Part shown: positions 38,194 to 49,541 of the stretch, one piece after another
Layout of the letters: each line of letters begins with the position of its first letter
Position numbering within the stretch: the first letter of the stretch is position 1
DNA from: Epichloe hybrida
Taxonomy: Eukaryota; Ascomycota; Sordariomycetes; Hypocreales; Clavicipitaceae
Direction: 5' to 3'
Length of the DNA: 64,000 bases
Assembly: GCA_019022495.1 (NCBI GenBank)
Contig: JAFEKR010000014.1
Location: forward strand, 682,001 to 746,000
Position numbers and translations under genes: made by a program
The notes under the pieces: model-generated
What the model was told of the DNA's origin: nothing
What the model saw: the letters and a program-made list of their open reading frames with translations, nothing else
The model's database searches: none

Positions 38194-41100
38194 GCAGAGT
38201 GACGCAAGAAGCGACGTCTTTTTTTGGGTCCCATTGACTGGGCTTTGCTGGTTACTGTGCGTGTAAGACGGACGCCATGGATTCGCCATGTGTGCCCGCG
38301 GCGAAAACTTTGCATGAAAGCAATAAGTCTTCGTCTTGAGTTTTTTTTTTTTTTTTTTTTTTTTCGGGATGATATTGTCTCATTTTACCTCCCCTTCCCT
38401 CTCCGTTCGGCGTATGGGAAATTAGCATCTGGAAGCGAAGTTCATTTCGTGCCCAAGTGGCCTGCGCTCCAACTTGCATTACGGGCGGCTACAAAAGCAT
38501 GTTGGGAGACAAGGCCTTGTCGTGCGAGGTCTCACGATGCATTCTGCATCATTGCATCATTGATTGGCATCTACATGTGTATTTCATTTTCTTGGGCATG
38601 AGAGGTTTTTTTTTGCATTTTCATAGACTAGTGGGTGGTTCAGGCCAAATTTTGCATGGCCACATGGGTATTTGTTTGGGGAACGTTTTGTTCGCTCGAC
38701 GGGGGCCTCATTCACGTACATGCGGGGACGGGTTTTAACTGAGAAGCAGTCCGAATAGATTGTCTATACTTGAGTACGCGTAGGCCATGTTTTGAAAAAA
38801 AAAAAAAGCCCACACACATGATACACTGCAGCTGGAACGAGAAGTCCCCGAACACGAACTTGCATGGAGGGATGTCACGAGCAGGCATGGCGTGGCACTG
38901 CGGCAATGAGACGAGGAGGCATTTCTCGTCAAATAACCTCCCGACACTAGTTTGCGAAATGCCAAGGCCATGAGCCTGACGTGCGAAACGGAAACGCACC
39001 TTGGAACGCGGGGGATTGACACCCCATGGTTGACGGGACGTCCTGATGGTGTGCTGGCGGGAAGGAGGGGGCCGATGCGATGCGGCGCGTGATGCGGGCG
39101 AGGCCGATGCAGCGGGAGTTGGCGACGGAGAATTACTTCTGCAGGAAGGGTGCGGTGCGGTGCTGTGCGTGGTGTTTTGTCACATTCTTGCTCTGGATGG
39201 TGGCGTGGCCGCGTGGGTGAGGTGAGTGGGAACCATGCGGGGAATTGGCAGGGTGGTCTTGTTGTAGTTCGTAGTCCGTACTCATTACTCATTTGTGATG
39301 TTCAGCAACAGGTTGTGGGTGACTTGTGCCATCGAGGGGCGAACATAACGCGGCTCGTGGAGTTCTGGGCCCGGTGTGAATGAACTTCGAGAAGAGATTT
39401 CAGGCAGGTGACTTCCGTTGTAAGCATCGTGGGAATCTCGAGAATTGACTAGCTTGGCGTGGAAACCGCCATTGTGGTTCGTGGCCCCCCCTTCGAGAAA
39501 GCGAACTTGCTCGGGCACATGACTGGCGGGTGGGCGGGCGCGAGTCTGGCGGACAAATGATTTGCAGTTGAGTTCTGTGTAAAAAGTAATGAGGTTATAG
39601 ATTACGTGGTTGTGAGATGGGACAGAAACAAAGATTTTGTCGAAACGAGACGGCGAGAGCGAGAGACTCCTGGCCCGCGACGAACCGGAACCGGGGGATT
39701 TGTTGCATCGGGAACTCGGGATGGTGGCAATAGCTTGTGGGACATGTTTTTTTTTTTTCTATTTCTCACCAGGACAATGGACGATGGAGGAGAGGGACGC
39801 GGTGGATTTTCCGTTCACAGAATGGAATGCTGGTGTACGAGACGGTGGCGTCGCGTCCGTGGCAGGCAGATGTACATATTCGTTGATCTGCAACGATCTG
39901 CACCATCAACGACACCCACAAAAAAAAAAAAAAAGAGCTGAGCCCAGGATCAGACTGCTGTTTGGGGCATGTGGGACCTGGCCGTCGAAAGCTAGATTGG
40001 CCAGATCATGCTCATAGATTCGCCAGCAAGTGTCCCCACTCGTCGCGTCAAACTCCCTTCGGCCAAGCCCCTTTCATTCTTCTCCACGACCTCTGACTCC
40101 TTCTCGGCCAGACTTTTGCGTCTGCACCCATCCATTCCTGACAACCAATACAACCAGTCTCTCTTTCGTTTGTCCTCCTCTGAAACGCCGACTAGTGGTG
40201 CTCGCGCCTAAGCCACTCACTCGCCTGCTCCCATCTGGCCTTCGCTCGATTGTTCGCTAGTGCCCGTCCGAGTTCCACCCTACATACTTTCTAGTGGTAT
40301 CTGCCGCATCGGATCGAACCTGTTCCAGACCCCCTAGGAATAGTCCTAGGAATAGTCCTAGAAATACTATTGGCTTCACAAGTCGTCCGTCCCCCGCCGC
40401 CCAAAAAGGCTATCAAGGAATCAAGTTGACTGTCACCTTCTTGATACCGACCTCGCTGGCAACAAACCTGACTCGACAAGACCATCTTGTCCTGACGGGT
40501 TCTCGCGTGAGCATCTTATTCTTTTGCCACATCGTGAGAAACGGCTGAGGATCTCGCCCATACGGTACTGGGAGGTTCCCTCGACGTTACTCGACTCTGA
40601 ATCAGTGGCTTCCTTCTGCTAGCCTGCATGCTCCATTGACTTCTGTGTTGCCCGCCTCTTTTCGGCTATTCAGATGACACAGGATCCCTTCGGATCTAGC
40701 TGAACCAGCGTTAGCCCTGTGCTTGCTCAAACCTTGGCGGATTTGTCGCCGTGCTGTTCGTGTTGGCGCGATCCTTCTGCTTTCATCTTTCGACCGGGTC
40801 CTCCTCCACAAGGTGTACGGAGGGAGGGAGAGTTGTGCTCGGGAACAGCCAAACAATTTACACCAAGTCCATCAGCGCCAGGGAATTCAGCTGAGACGCC
40901 GAGTTGCCAGTCCCACGGTGCCTGCTTGTCTCCAAGAGGGCGACTGAGCGCATGGAGGGGTCCAGGCGGTAAAGGCTTGGACTGTTGCCTTTCCCAAATC
41001 GTGTTGCAGACAAAATTGCACGGGGGTAAGAATTACTGGTCCGCGAAAAATCCTTCCGCGCGCATCGCATCGACCAGCATTGTGTGCACTCCGTATGATT

Positions 41101-41212
41101 TGCACATTGCCATTGCTAAACCTCCATAAACCACGCACGAGCATTGAAATCGACCCTTCGACCCCTCCTCCATCTCTCTGAGGCTCTCTCTCACCTCCCA
41201 TCATGACCAGCA
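38194..41212. other. 3 kb intergenic region
   Basis: It holds T21 (38341-38364) and A-runs (38796, 39919). Pyrimidine-rich sequence at 40020-40200 looks like a leader, with a threefold TAGGAATAGTCC-type repeat at 40334-40370. Open frames are short and lack motifs. The right half may be the promoter and leader of the doubtful gene at 41213. Confidence 0.45.
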
Positions 41213-41648
41213 ATGGCCGATGCTGAAACAGACTCCTCAGGCGTGAGCCCAGCCAATGACGGCGCTCCGTTCCTGGCGCCGCCGCAGGGGTCATCTGTGC
41301 GTCCAGGGCTGTCAGGCACGTCGGCCCCACGCCCGCACAATCCGCACAATAGGCAAGAGTCGCAAGACAGAGGCGGCTACCACGACCGACGCTTCAAAAG
41401 GCTGGGTCCAAATGCCAACGACGGGCGGCGCGCCCACCGTGCAACAATCCAGGTACGTCATTTTGCATTGTTTGCCCATTTGACGCCAAACGCAGGTGCA
41501 AACGAACAAGAGAGGAAGAGAAGAAAAACCCGAGCTGCCACTCACAGCTGAGCGCTGGCTGAGGCGGCGTCTGAGTCTCAGTCACAAGCCTGAAGTCGAT
41601 GACTTGTTTATATGGAAGAGCCACCCATTCATTCCTTCCTTCTATTGA
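41213..41648 (+). CDS. Possible small hypothetical protein gene
   Basis: ATG at 41213 opens an 80-codon frame of low-complexity Ser/Pro/Gly then RRFKRLGPNANDGRRAHRATIQ. If the 43-nt GTACGT..CGCAG intron at 41453-41495 is removed, the frame continues for 50 more codons (KRGREEKPELPLTAERWLRRRLSL..., 130 aa in all) to a stop at 41648. The phase fits and the downstream part looks protein-like and basic. Against it: 43 nt is short for a fungal intron and I recognise no family. It lies between two pyrimidine-rich leader-like stretches. Confidence 0.3.
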
Positions 41649-42995
41649 CCTGGCCGCAACTTCTTTGTTTCATTGATCTGCCCATAGCGGCTTTCTGCCC
41701 ATAGCGGCTTTCTGTTCAACGTCGAGACTCTTTTTTCTTCCATTTTCTTTCACGTTCTCTTTTCCCATCAACATCTGCCCTTTTCCTGCTTCCTTGCCAT
41801 CCGCTCAACGCTCGCTCAACGCCCGCTCAACGCTCTTCTTGCTCGTCAACGTCGACGACTCTGCGAAAGTTTTGTCTTGGTTTTTGGTGCCACTCCCATC
41901 GGTACGCCTTTCTTCCGCGCTGTATGCAACGTTTCTCTGTTCTCCCCCACGTCGATTTGCAAGCATTCTCGAGTTACACTAGGACACAGCTTGGAGAATC
42001 CTCTTGCTGCATTCACCCGTCACCTCGCAGGCCCTATTTGAGCTATCCCTCGGTCCACTGTTTTTCCATCAGATTTCTTCGTCTGGAGGGGCATGCACAT
42101 ATATGCACAACCAAGCCTGGCAATGCCATGGCGGCGTGCGTCGCTCTCTCTACCAAGCTTTGTCGTCGTCTCCCCTGCCAAGTCGTGAAGTGACTGGGGT
42201 GTACGGAGTAAGCATGCAACCCATTGAAGCCAACGGGCTGCGGGGAGACGAGGATACAAACTCGTCTGACACCCCATTTTTGCTACGCACACCCCCTGCG
42301 TCCCCCTCCTTACCCGTCACAGCAACATCCAGCTCGGTGATCATCTTTCTTGGCAATATCAGAAGGGTCATTAGGCTTTCGCCTAACCAGATATTCCCGT
42401 GGCGTTGCTGTCCACGTCGGCCTGTCTCGTCATGCACTCAAGTCTCGTGCAAGTGCTGGAGCATTCAGAAGGGCCGGATGTACCCCGAGTTGCATCTGTG
42501 GTGCCAACAAGCAAATCCTGCTTGTGCGCGCTGGGTCCCAGTCAGCATCAACTCAACTGCCCGATCATGACCATCCTCATATTGTTAGATGGTCCGTCTT
42601 CAAGCTTTGGTCAACTTGTCACGTTGATTGCTTGCGCGGTACCAGCTATCATAAAAAGGGCTGTCTCCGCCGGCTCGTTCCATGTGTCTTCCAACAGCTC
42701 TCCCAATCACTTACTCGTTCATCCCTTCTTTTTCTTCCTTTCTCAATCCTTGCATTCCCCTCGAGACTCTGACATTCTATCAGAGTGAAGTGTATCACTG
42801 TCGAAGCATCTTCTCGTAAGCTTTGACTTGTACGTCACTGGCGTTTCACTTTCAACTTGAGACCTGATCATACATGGAGACGGCCGGTCCAGATTCGCTG
42901 ACTATATATATCTTTGTCGTGTGTAGAATTCTACCCGTGTCGATCGTCGGTCACGAAAATCCCATAGATCATCCCCAAGTAGCTGCTTCGGCTTC
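41649..42995. other. 1.3 kb promoter region of the GH55 gene
   Basis: Pyrimidine-rich with a threefold CGCTCAACG(C) repeat near 41811-41834. An open frame with an ATG at 42211 (MQPIEANGLRG) has no supported continuation. A TATATATA stretch lies at 42902-42909, about 90 bases before the GH55 start. Confidence 0.45.
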
Positions 42996-45347
42996 ATGAT
43001 GGGGCTGTCGACAATTGTTTCGGCGTCTCTTTTGGCGCTGCGCCTGTTCACGCTGCCAATCTCAGCAGCACCGAGTACTGGTGTCCAGGAAGCCAGCAGC
43101 CAAAACGTCCTCGCTACCGGCTCCAACTGGTGGATGGCCAGCATCCAACGCCAAGGCAAGCCTGCTTTTGGCGGCGCAAACTTCAAGGTGTACCGCAATG
43201 TCAAAGACTATGGTGCCAAGGGTGACGGAAGCACCGATGATACCGTCGCCATCAACCACGCCATCACCGACGGTCAACGCTGTGGTCAGGGCTGCGACTC
43301 CAGCACCACCACCCCCGCTCTCGTATACTTTCCTCCCGGTACCTATGTCGTCTCTAAGCCCATTGTTCCTTACTACTACACCCAGCTTGTCGGTGATGCC
43401 GTTGCTGTGCCCACAATCAAAGCTGCCGCGAACTTTGCGGGTATTGCCGTCATCGATTCCGACCCTTATGACAACAAGGGCAACAACTGGTACACCAACC
43501 AGAATAACTTTTTCCGCCAAGTCCGCAACTTCAAGATTGATTTGACCGGGTTGCCCAAGTCCACGGGTACGGGCATTCATTGGCAGGTCGCCCAAGCCAC
43601 CTCGCTGCAAAACATTGAGTTCAACATGATTCGGGACAGTTCCAGCGACAACAAGCAGCAGGGTATTTTTATGGACAATGGTTCTGGTGGCTTCATGTCA
43701 GACCTTACGTTCAATGGTGGGAGCATCGGGGCCTTCCTCGGTAACCAACAGTTCACCACACGCAATCTCAAGTTCAACAACTGCAACACTGCCATCTACA
43801 TGAACTGGAACTGGGTGTGGACTTTTCACGGTGTTTCCATCAACAACTGCGGCGTCGGTATCAACATGGCCAACGGAGGCAATGTTCAGACCGTCGGCTC
43901 CGTCATCATTGCCGACAGCACCTTCTGCAACACTCCCGTCGGCATCGTCACCTTGTACAACCCCAAGCAGTCCGGCACCAACGGGACTCTTATCATGGAC
44001 AATGTTGACATGACCAAGAACGTCCCCGTTGCGGTTCAAAACGGTGGCACCAAGCAGACTATTCTCGCCGGCAACGCGCTTGTCAGCTCTTGGGCTCAAG
44101 GACGATCGTACAGTGGCACCACCGCCGGAAAAGCTTCTCAAGGCCCCCGTAACGCCGTCGCTAAGCCTGCCGCTTTGACGGATGGCAGCGGCAAGGTCGT
44201 CACCCGCAGCAAGCCTCAGTACAACGATGTCCCCGCCTCCAAATTTGTCTCGGTCAAGTCCAAGGGTGCCAAGGGTGATGGTAAGACGGACGACACCGCG
44301 GCCATCCAGGCCGTTTTCAACAGTATCGGTTCTGATGAGATTGTCTATTTCGACCACGGCGCCTATGTCATTACCAATACGGTCACGGTCCCCAAGAACG
44401 TCAAGGTCGTGGGCGAGATCTGGCCTCTTATCCTTGCGGGTGGCAACAGCAATTTCAAGGACATGTCCAATCCCAAGCCTGTCTTCCAGGTCGGCCAACC
44501 TGGCGACGTTGGCAACGTTGAAATGCAAGACCTCGTGTTCGAAACTCAGGGACCTCAGCCCGGTGCCATTCTCATGCAGTTCAACGTCGCTGGCCAGACC
44601 AAGGGCTCCGCAGCTCTCTGGGATGTTCACTTCCGCGTCGGTGGCTCCGCCGGAACGCAGCTCCAGTCCGACAAGTGCAGCAAGACTCCCAATGTCCGGA
44701 CCAGCCCCGACCCCCAGTGCATTGGCGCCTTCATGCTGGTGCATGTGACCAAGTCCGCAAGCCCATACTTTGAGAATACCTGGTTCTGGGTGGCCGACCA
44801 CGAGCTTGACCTCGGTGACCATAATCAAATCAACATCTACAACGGTCGTGGCGTCCTCATCGAGAGCACCAAGGGTGCTTGGCTCTGGGGGACTTCCTCG
44901 GAGCACAGCCAGCTCTACAACTACCAGCTCACCAATGCCCAAAACGTCTACATGGCTCTCATCCAGACCGAGACTGCCTACATGCAGGGCAACCCTGACG
45001 CCAAGGTCCCGTTCACGGTCAACTCCAAGTTCTCGGACCCAGACTTCTCCAAGTGTACCAGTGCTAAGTGTGCCCGAACCTGGGGTCTTCGCGTCCAGAA
45101 CTCCAGCAATGTTCTTGTCTATGGCGGTGGCCTGTACAGCTTCTACGATAACTACGCACAGCCGTGTGTCAACGCCAACAACTGCCAGGATAACATGATT
45201 TCGATTGAGAATTCCAAGGTTGGGCTCTTTGGCATCAGCACCAAGGCCAGTGTCTCCATGTTGAACCTTAACGGTCAGATGACTGCCAAGGATGTCGACA
45301 ACCGCAACAACTTCTGTGCAGCCATTGCCGCTTTTGAGTCATCATAG
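42996..45347 (+). CDS. Secreted GH55 exo-beta-1,3-glucanase
   Basis: Single exon, 783 aa, with a signal peptide of about 24 residues (LFTLPISAAPS). It has the two tandem right-handed beta-helix halves of GH55: the first opens with NVKDYGAKGDGSTDDTVAIN (about 68-87), the second with VKSKGAKGDGKTDDTAAI. Also seen are YFPPGTYVVSKPI, a Trp-rich first-half groove and EHSQLYNYQLTNAQNVYM near the expected active region. The family removes glucose or gentiobiose from beta-1,3-glucan. It may serve in cell-wall remodelling or attack on other fungi. The full length matches the family. Two adjacent ATGs open the frame; the first is used. Confidence 0.95.
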   Translation: MMGLSTIVSASLLALRLFTLPISAAPSTGVQEASSQNVLATGSNWWMASIQRQGKPAFGGANFKVYRNVKDYGAKGDGSTDDTVAINHAITDGQRCGQGCDSSTTTPALVYFPPGTYVVSKPIVPYYYTQLVGDAVAVPTIKAAANFAGIAVIDSDPYDNKGNNWYTNQNNFFRQVRNFKIDLTGLPKSTGTGIHWQVAQATSLQNIEFNMIRDSSSDNKQQGIFMDNGSGGFMSDLTFNGGSIGAFLGNQQFTTRNLKFNNCNTAIYMNWNWVWTFHGVSINNCGVGINMANGGNVQTVGSVIIADSTFCNTPVGIVTLYNPKQSGTNGTLIMDNVDMTKNVPVAVQNGGTKQTILAGNALVSSWAQGRSYSGTTAGKASQGPRNAVAKPAALTDGSGKVVTRSKPQYNDVPASKFVSVKSKGAKGDGKTDDTAAIQAVFNSIGSDEIVYFDHGAYVITNTVTVPKNVKVVGEIWPLILAGGNSNFKDMSNPKPVFQVGQPGDVGNVEMQDLVFETQGPQPGAILMQFNVAGQTKGSAALWDVHFRVGGSAGTQLQSDKCSKTPNVRTSPDPQCIGAFMLVHVTKSASPYFENTWFWVADHELDLGDHNQINIYNGRGVLIESTKGAWLWGTSSEHSQLYNYQLTNAQNVYMALIQTETAYMQGNPDAKVPFTVNSKFSDPDFSKCTSAKCARTWGLRVQNSSNVLVYGGGLYSFYDNYAQPCVNANNCQDNMISIENSKVGLFGISTKASVSMLNLNGQMTAKDVDNRNNFCAAIAAFESS

Positions 45348-47408
45348 GATGGTGATTACGAGGGGCAGCCATCGGAGGGACAAAAGCCTCCTCACGAAAG
45401 CCCGCACAAACCGCAAACTACCATCACCGCTACCATTGATGACCTTGCTCGCATGCATGCGCCGACAAGGACGATACACGAGACCTTGACACTGAGCATG
45501 CAGAGGCCGCACTCATCTTGTAGCTCCGTCTCCACTGTGACTCGGACTACGACGATCTTTGTCATAGCCACTTCGATTCATTGAACATGAATGTAAAAAT
45601 CTGTACATATCTATTAGGACCAGGAGTCCGGAAGTAAAAGGAGAGCTTGCGCACATTTTGACAGTTTGTTTATACATTGCTGCTGCTGGGGCAGGGCCTG
45701 ACTCAGAGTTGGGCAACTCGGAGAAGGGGTGAGAATGTAACAGATGAAACGCACACGCCGTTGAGTGTGCCCTGAAATATAGCTTTATACAATACTGGAC
45801 ATTGCTGTCACAAATATGATGTGTGGATGGCTTGTGCTTGTTGTGTGCAATGAGTGACGTGGCCCTGTTTGCTACATGACGCGAGAAGTACCTGCTTTAC
45901 TTGCTGGGCAGCGTTTTGATGATGACTGTTGATGATGATTAGGAGATGACAAGCGCAAACTGCGTGAACAAGCAGTCTTCCAATGTTGGAGTACACGAAT
46001 CCATGGTTTTGACGGGGACACGATGAAGAAGAATATCAGGTTTTCGCGAATAGTGCAGGGCAAAGTAAATGGCACCAGGTGACGTCCACCGTCGACACAC
46101 AAGTTTCATCAAAGGGAACGCACTTGTCGAGTGATTCCAGGCAGCTCTGGGGACGAGATGGTGGTCCGTGATGGTGATGCTGAGGCATCTGATACTTTAC
46201 CCCGATCGCCTGGATGAGGAACCGTAAGAGAAGGAAAACGTCATGGCAAGATGGAGGAGAGCCGAGAGGCTCGGGACCGGGGGACTGTCAATGATGATGG
46301 TGCAGTTTTATTGAGTGGGAGAAATGGGCAAGGAAAACTGATGTTGAACATCTTAGAGGGGTGACCCGGGTGAGTGATTTGTCCGGAAGAGAGGGTTAGG
46401 GTTGTTCGGGCATAGACATGTGGTTCGCTTCCGTCTCCTCTATAGCGAGCGCGCTTCATGAGCATGGAGACCGAGTCCTCCTTTTACGGTCGGCTATCTG
46501 GATTGATGAGTCCGTTTCGATGGACCGTGGACGGGAAAATTGGTTGGCAACTTGGACCCTGGGGCTGCCTCGTCGGGCAGAGGCCGTCGACATTTCGTTG
46601 CCGCACAAGAAGGGGTTTTGGGGAATGGCAACGACTGTCGGTACGCGCGGGAAGAGCATGTCCACGGGATGCTAGTTGGTTCTTTTTTGATTTTCCCCTT
46701 TGCTAGTTTCTTTCTGGCAGATGGTTGTGTGCGCGGCTGCGGTAAGCTGCGGCTCAGTTGCATAAAGCAAAGACAACTTTTGCATGATGTGCAGGCTCCG
46801 CAAATCATGGCCCACCCACCAGGCAACAACATCACAACATAGGCAACAAAACAAATGAGGTATGGTCAGATGTAAATGCGATTTATGCAAAAGGGATATT
46901 TGTGTATGAATACTTATATATGTCGGTGTCTTCTCATGCGTCTTCACAAGGTATCTTTTACCCGCCGTCGCTCAAAAATTCAAATTGGCTTCCGCGCGCG
47001 GTACATCCATCTGCTTGGAATGCATTCGCACCCTCTAGTCCATTCGGAAGCTGAAGTCTTCCATTGTCGACTGAAGCTTCAGAATCCCGCCCATCCATGT
47101 CTTACCTCACGATGCGAGGTCCACAGTTCATTCCATTCTTGCGACGAAACACCTTAGCAGTGCCTTGTTGACTTTCTTGCTCTGGCTTGCACGTCGTCGC
47201 TGCTCCGTCCTTCAAGACTGGCTGTAGGAAAACCCATAAATAGCGACATCTGCCAAACTCGATGTCTCTCGCCGTCTCTCACGCCTTGCTCCTGGATCCT
47301 GCGGTGTACATGTGCTGTGCAAATCAGAGTGCCAGTCCGCTTCGCGACTTGGCAAACAAGGGGGAGGGGAAACCTGAACAAGTCTCTTGCGCAAAACAAC
47401 GATTATAC
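45348..47408. other. 2 kb intergenic region
   Basis: Between the GH55 stop and the minus-strand gene end at 47409. Short frames only, no motifs or repeats that stand out. Confidence 0.5.
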
Positions 47409-49541
47409 TCAACCAGCCCAGCCCAACATCTCCAATGTCCCTCTCGCCTCCGACGGAATCATGCCGGCCACACCAAGCTGTCGAACCTGAGTACCGCCTC
47501 TCAACCGCTGCAGGCCAAACGCAAGCTTCCAACTTTCTTGCTCACTCATGACAAACATATATCTCTTTCCTTCTTGATCACGAACGGTGGCACGAAGAAT
47601 GTGCAAGCCCTTTTGCTTCCATGCTCCGGTCTGCCCGGCGGAAGACTGGATGTTGGTATTCTTAAGGGTTTGGTCGCATAAACCAAGACGGCAGCAGTCC
47701 TTGCAGGCACGCATCATCTCAGTCAGATAGATATCGGCTTCGTCGCCCGTCAAGACCTTTTGACCATCACGGTCCGCGTTTCTTCGGGCGGTTGCCATCT
47801 TGTAAAGCAAATGGGGGGCGCTCTTGGGGACGGACGAGGGGTTGGACGCCGCAGAAGCAGACGAACTCAGGCAGTGCGGGGGGCACCATACCTCAACTAA
47901 CTTGAGCGTCCATGCCTTGACGTCCCATTCTCGCTGAGGAACGCCGCGCACGTCGTCGTCGATGAAGAGGCCTTCGCTGGTTATGCGCAAAATGAGTCCA
48001 TCCGTGACGGAACCCATGCCCGAGACAAGTTGGCTTGCCGGCGTCTTGGAGTACTGGTTCATGAAAAGGTACACAGCCTCTATAACAATCTTGTCCGGGT
48101 CTTTCGTTGTGTAAGGGCCACGCACTGAGGGCGGCGGTGATGTTCGCGATGTTGTGTGAGACTGTGCCCACGATGCGTCGGAGCCCGTGAAAGACGAAAC
48201 GGAGGGTCGGCGGTGTGTCTTTCTGGGATGATCATACGGTCGATATGAAAACGCATCGTCGTCGGTGGTACTGACATAGGTCCGCGCAGTCGGGGCAGGG
48301 GGCTTTTTTTCGGGACTGTGAGGGGATTTCGTTGGCGATGCGCCCGCTGATTTGGTTTGTGGTGGTCGGCCATTTGGCCACATGCTCGTCCGTTCGCCAA
48401 CGCTGGAGTAGGCGTATGATGTGCCAACACGAGTCGCGCCTTGTCCGACAGCTGCCGCCGCCGCCGCCGCTTCTGTCTTCTTCTGTTCTTCTTTGGCCTT
48501 CTCCTCTCTCTCTCTCCGCAACCTCTCCGCCAGCTCTTTGCGCCGTTTCTCGGCTTCCTCTTTGAGTTTCTTATCCTTTTCCTCCTTTTCTTTGCGCTCC
48601 TTTTCTTTCTCTCGCTCCTGTCGCTGCTTTGCTTCCTTAGCTCGCAACTCTGCCAGTCGCTTTACAGCTTCTTCTCTACGCTTCTGCTCGGCCTCTTTTG
48701 CTTTTCGTTCTTCTTCCTTCTTCCTGGTTTCTTCTCGAGCCTTCTCCCATGATCCCTTCGGCGTCTGTGGCTTCGGCGTACTCGGCTGGGGAGTTGGACG
48801 TTGCGAAGACGTCTTGGATTTTTCCTCTTGAGGAGGGGGAGGACATGTCGTCGGTGGTGATTGCGGTCGCGACTGAGGTGGTGGTGGTTTTCCTCCATCA
48901 GGAGGCGGCGGAGGTGGAGGTGGAGGGCTGGAATGAGGCGGTGGTCCCCCTTCATCAGAAGGCGGCGGAGGTGGAGGTGGAGGACTGGTATGAGGCGGTG
49001 ATTGCGGTCGAGACTGAGGTGGTGGTCCCCCTCCACCTGCTGGAGGTGGCGGAGGTGGAGGACTGCTATGAGGCGGCGGTCGCGGCGGTGGTCCTCCTTG
49101 AGCTCCGCCATTTGGAGATGATGCGCCAGGAGTTGAAGAACCGAACCCGCGTGGTGTGTACCCTGCTCCACCTCCGCTGCTGTAGGAGGAGCTCTGGTGA
49201 TGACTCGAGCTTGATGGACCGTCCTTTTGCGTTCTTCCCAGAGCCCAAGCACCAAACCCAACGCCGAATATGATCATAGTCATGCCCATATTCCCTAAGC
49301 CTTGAAAGCTCTCCCACCAGGCACGGAATGCGGGAGCCATACTCTGAAACAGAGCGACTAATATCAAGGCTGATGCGAATCCCGCGAAAAAGCTGTTGAC
49401 GTTGGGTTTCAGGGATGGCAAGTACAGGAACCCTGAGCCTGCCGAATGTTCCGGTATGACGAAGATATCATACTTGCCTGGCGGTAAGCCAGACGATCTC
49501 GGCATCTCGCCATGCGGCGGAGGCGGTGGTGGTGAACTCAT
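47409..49541 (-). CDS. Unrecognised proline-rich membrane and coiled-coil protein
   Basis: Open frame of 710 aa without an obvious need for introns. The start is followed by a poly-Pro stretch and PGKYDIFVIPEHSAGSGFLYLPSL. Two membrane segments lie at about 50-69 and 84-102. Residues ~125-245 are tandem Pro/Ser/Gly modules (HSSPPPPPPP, PPQSRPQSPP). A highly charged Lys/Glu coiled coil spans ~260-360. A Ser/Pro-rich linker precedes a C-terminal ~230-residue domain (GLILRITSEGLFIDDDVRGVPQREWDVKAWTL...GLHILRATVRDQEG...LAFGLQRLRGG). I do not recognise a named family. By layout it is a membrane-anchored scaffold, possibly binding SH3 or profilin-type partners through the proline modules (inference). 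A cryptic in-frame intron near LKLVEVWCPPH cannot be excluded. Confidence 0.75.
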   Translation of the reverse strand: MSSPPPPPPHGEMPRSSGLPPGKYDIFVIPEHSAGSGFLYLPSLKPNVNSFFAGFASALILVALFQSMAPAFRAWWESFQGLGNMGMTMIIFGVGFGAWALGRTQKDGPSSSSHHQSSSYSSGGGAGYTPRGFGSSTPGASSPNGGAQGGPPPRPPPHSSPPPPPPPAGGGGPPPQSRPQSPPHTSPPPPPPPPSDEGGPPPHSSPPPPPPPPPDGGKPPPPQSRPQSPPTTCPPPPQEEKSKTSSQRPTPQPSTPKPQTPKGSWEKAREETRKKEEERKAKEAEQKRREEAVKRLAELRAKEAKQRQEREKEKERKEKEEKDKKLKEEAEKRRKELAERLRREREEKAKEEQKKTEAAAAAAAVGQGATRVGTSYAYSSVGERTSMWPNGRPPQTKSAGASPTKSPHSPEKKPPAPTARTYVSTTDDDAFSYRPYDHPRKTHRRPSVSSFTGSDASWAQSHTTSRTSPPPSVRGPYTTKDPDKIVIEAVYLFMNQYSKTPASQLVSGMGSVTDGLILRITSEGLFIDDDVRGVPQREWDVKAWTLKLVEVWCPPHCLSSSASAASNPSSVPKSAPHLLYKMATARRNADRDGQKVLTGDEADIYLTEMMRACKDCCRLGLCDQTLKNTNIQSSAGQTGAWKQKGLHILRATVRDQEGKRYMFVMSEQESWKLAFGLQRLRGGTQVRQLGVAGMIPSEARGTLEMLGWAG

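Noticed and set aside
42211..42700. Decayed MFS transporter N-terminus
   Set aside because: A Ser/Pro start followed by VIIFLG and SPNQIF vaguely recalls fungal MFS proteins, but continuing it needs unseen frameshifts; similarity is too weak to report.
43698..44942. 414-aa minus-strand frame opposite the GH55 gene
   Set aside because: Arises from the codon bias of the GH55 gene; repetitive Val/Asp/Gly composition and no domain.
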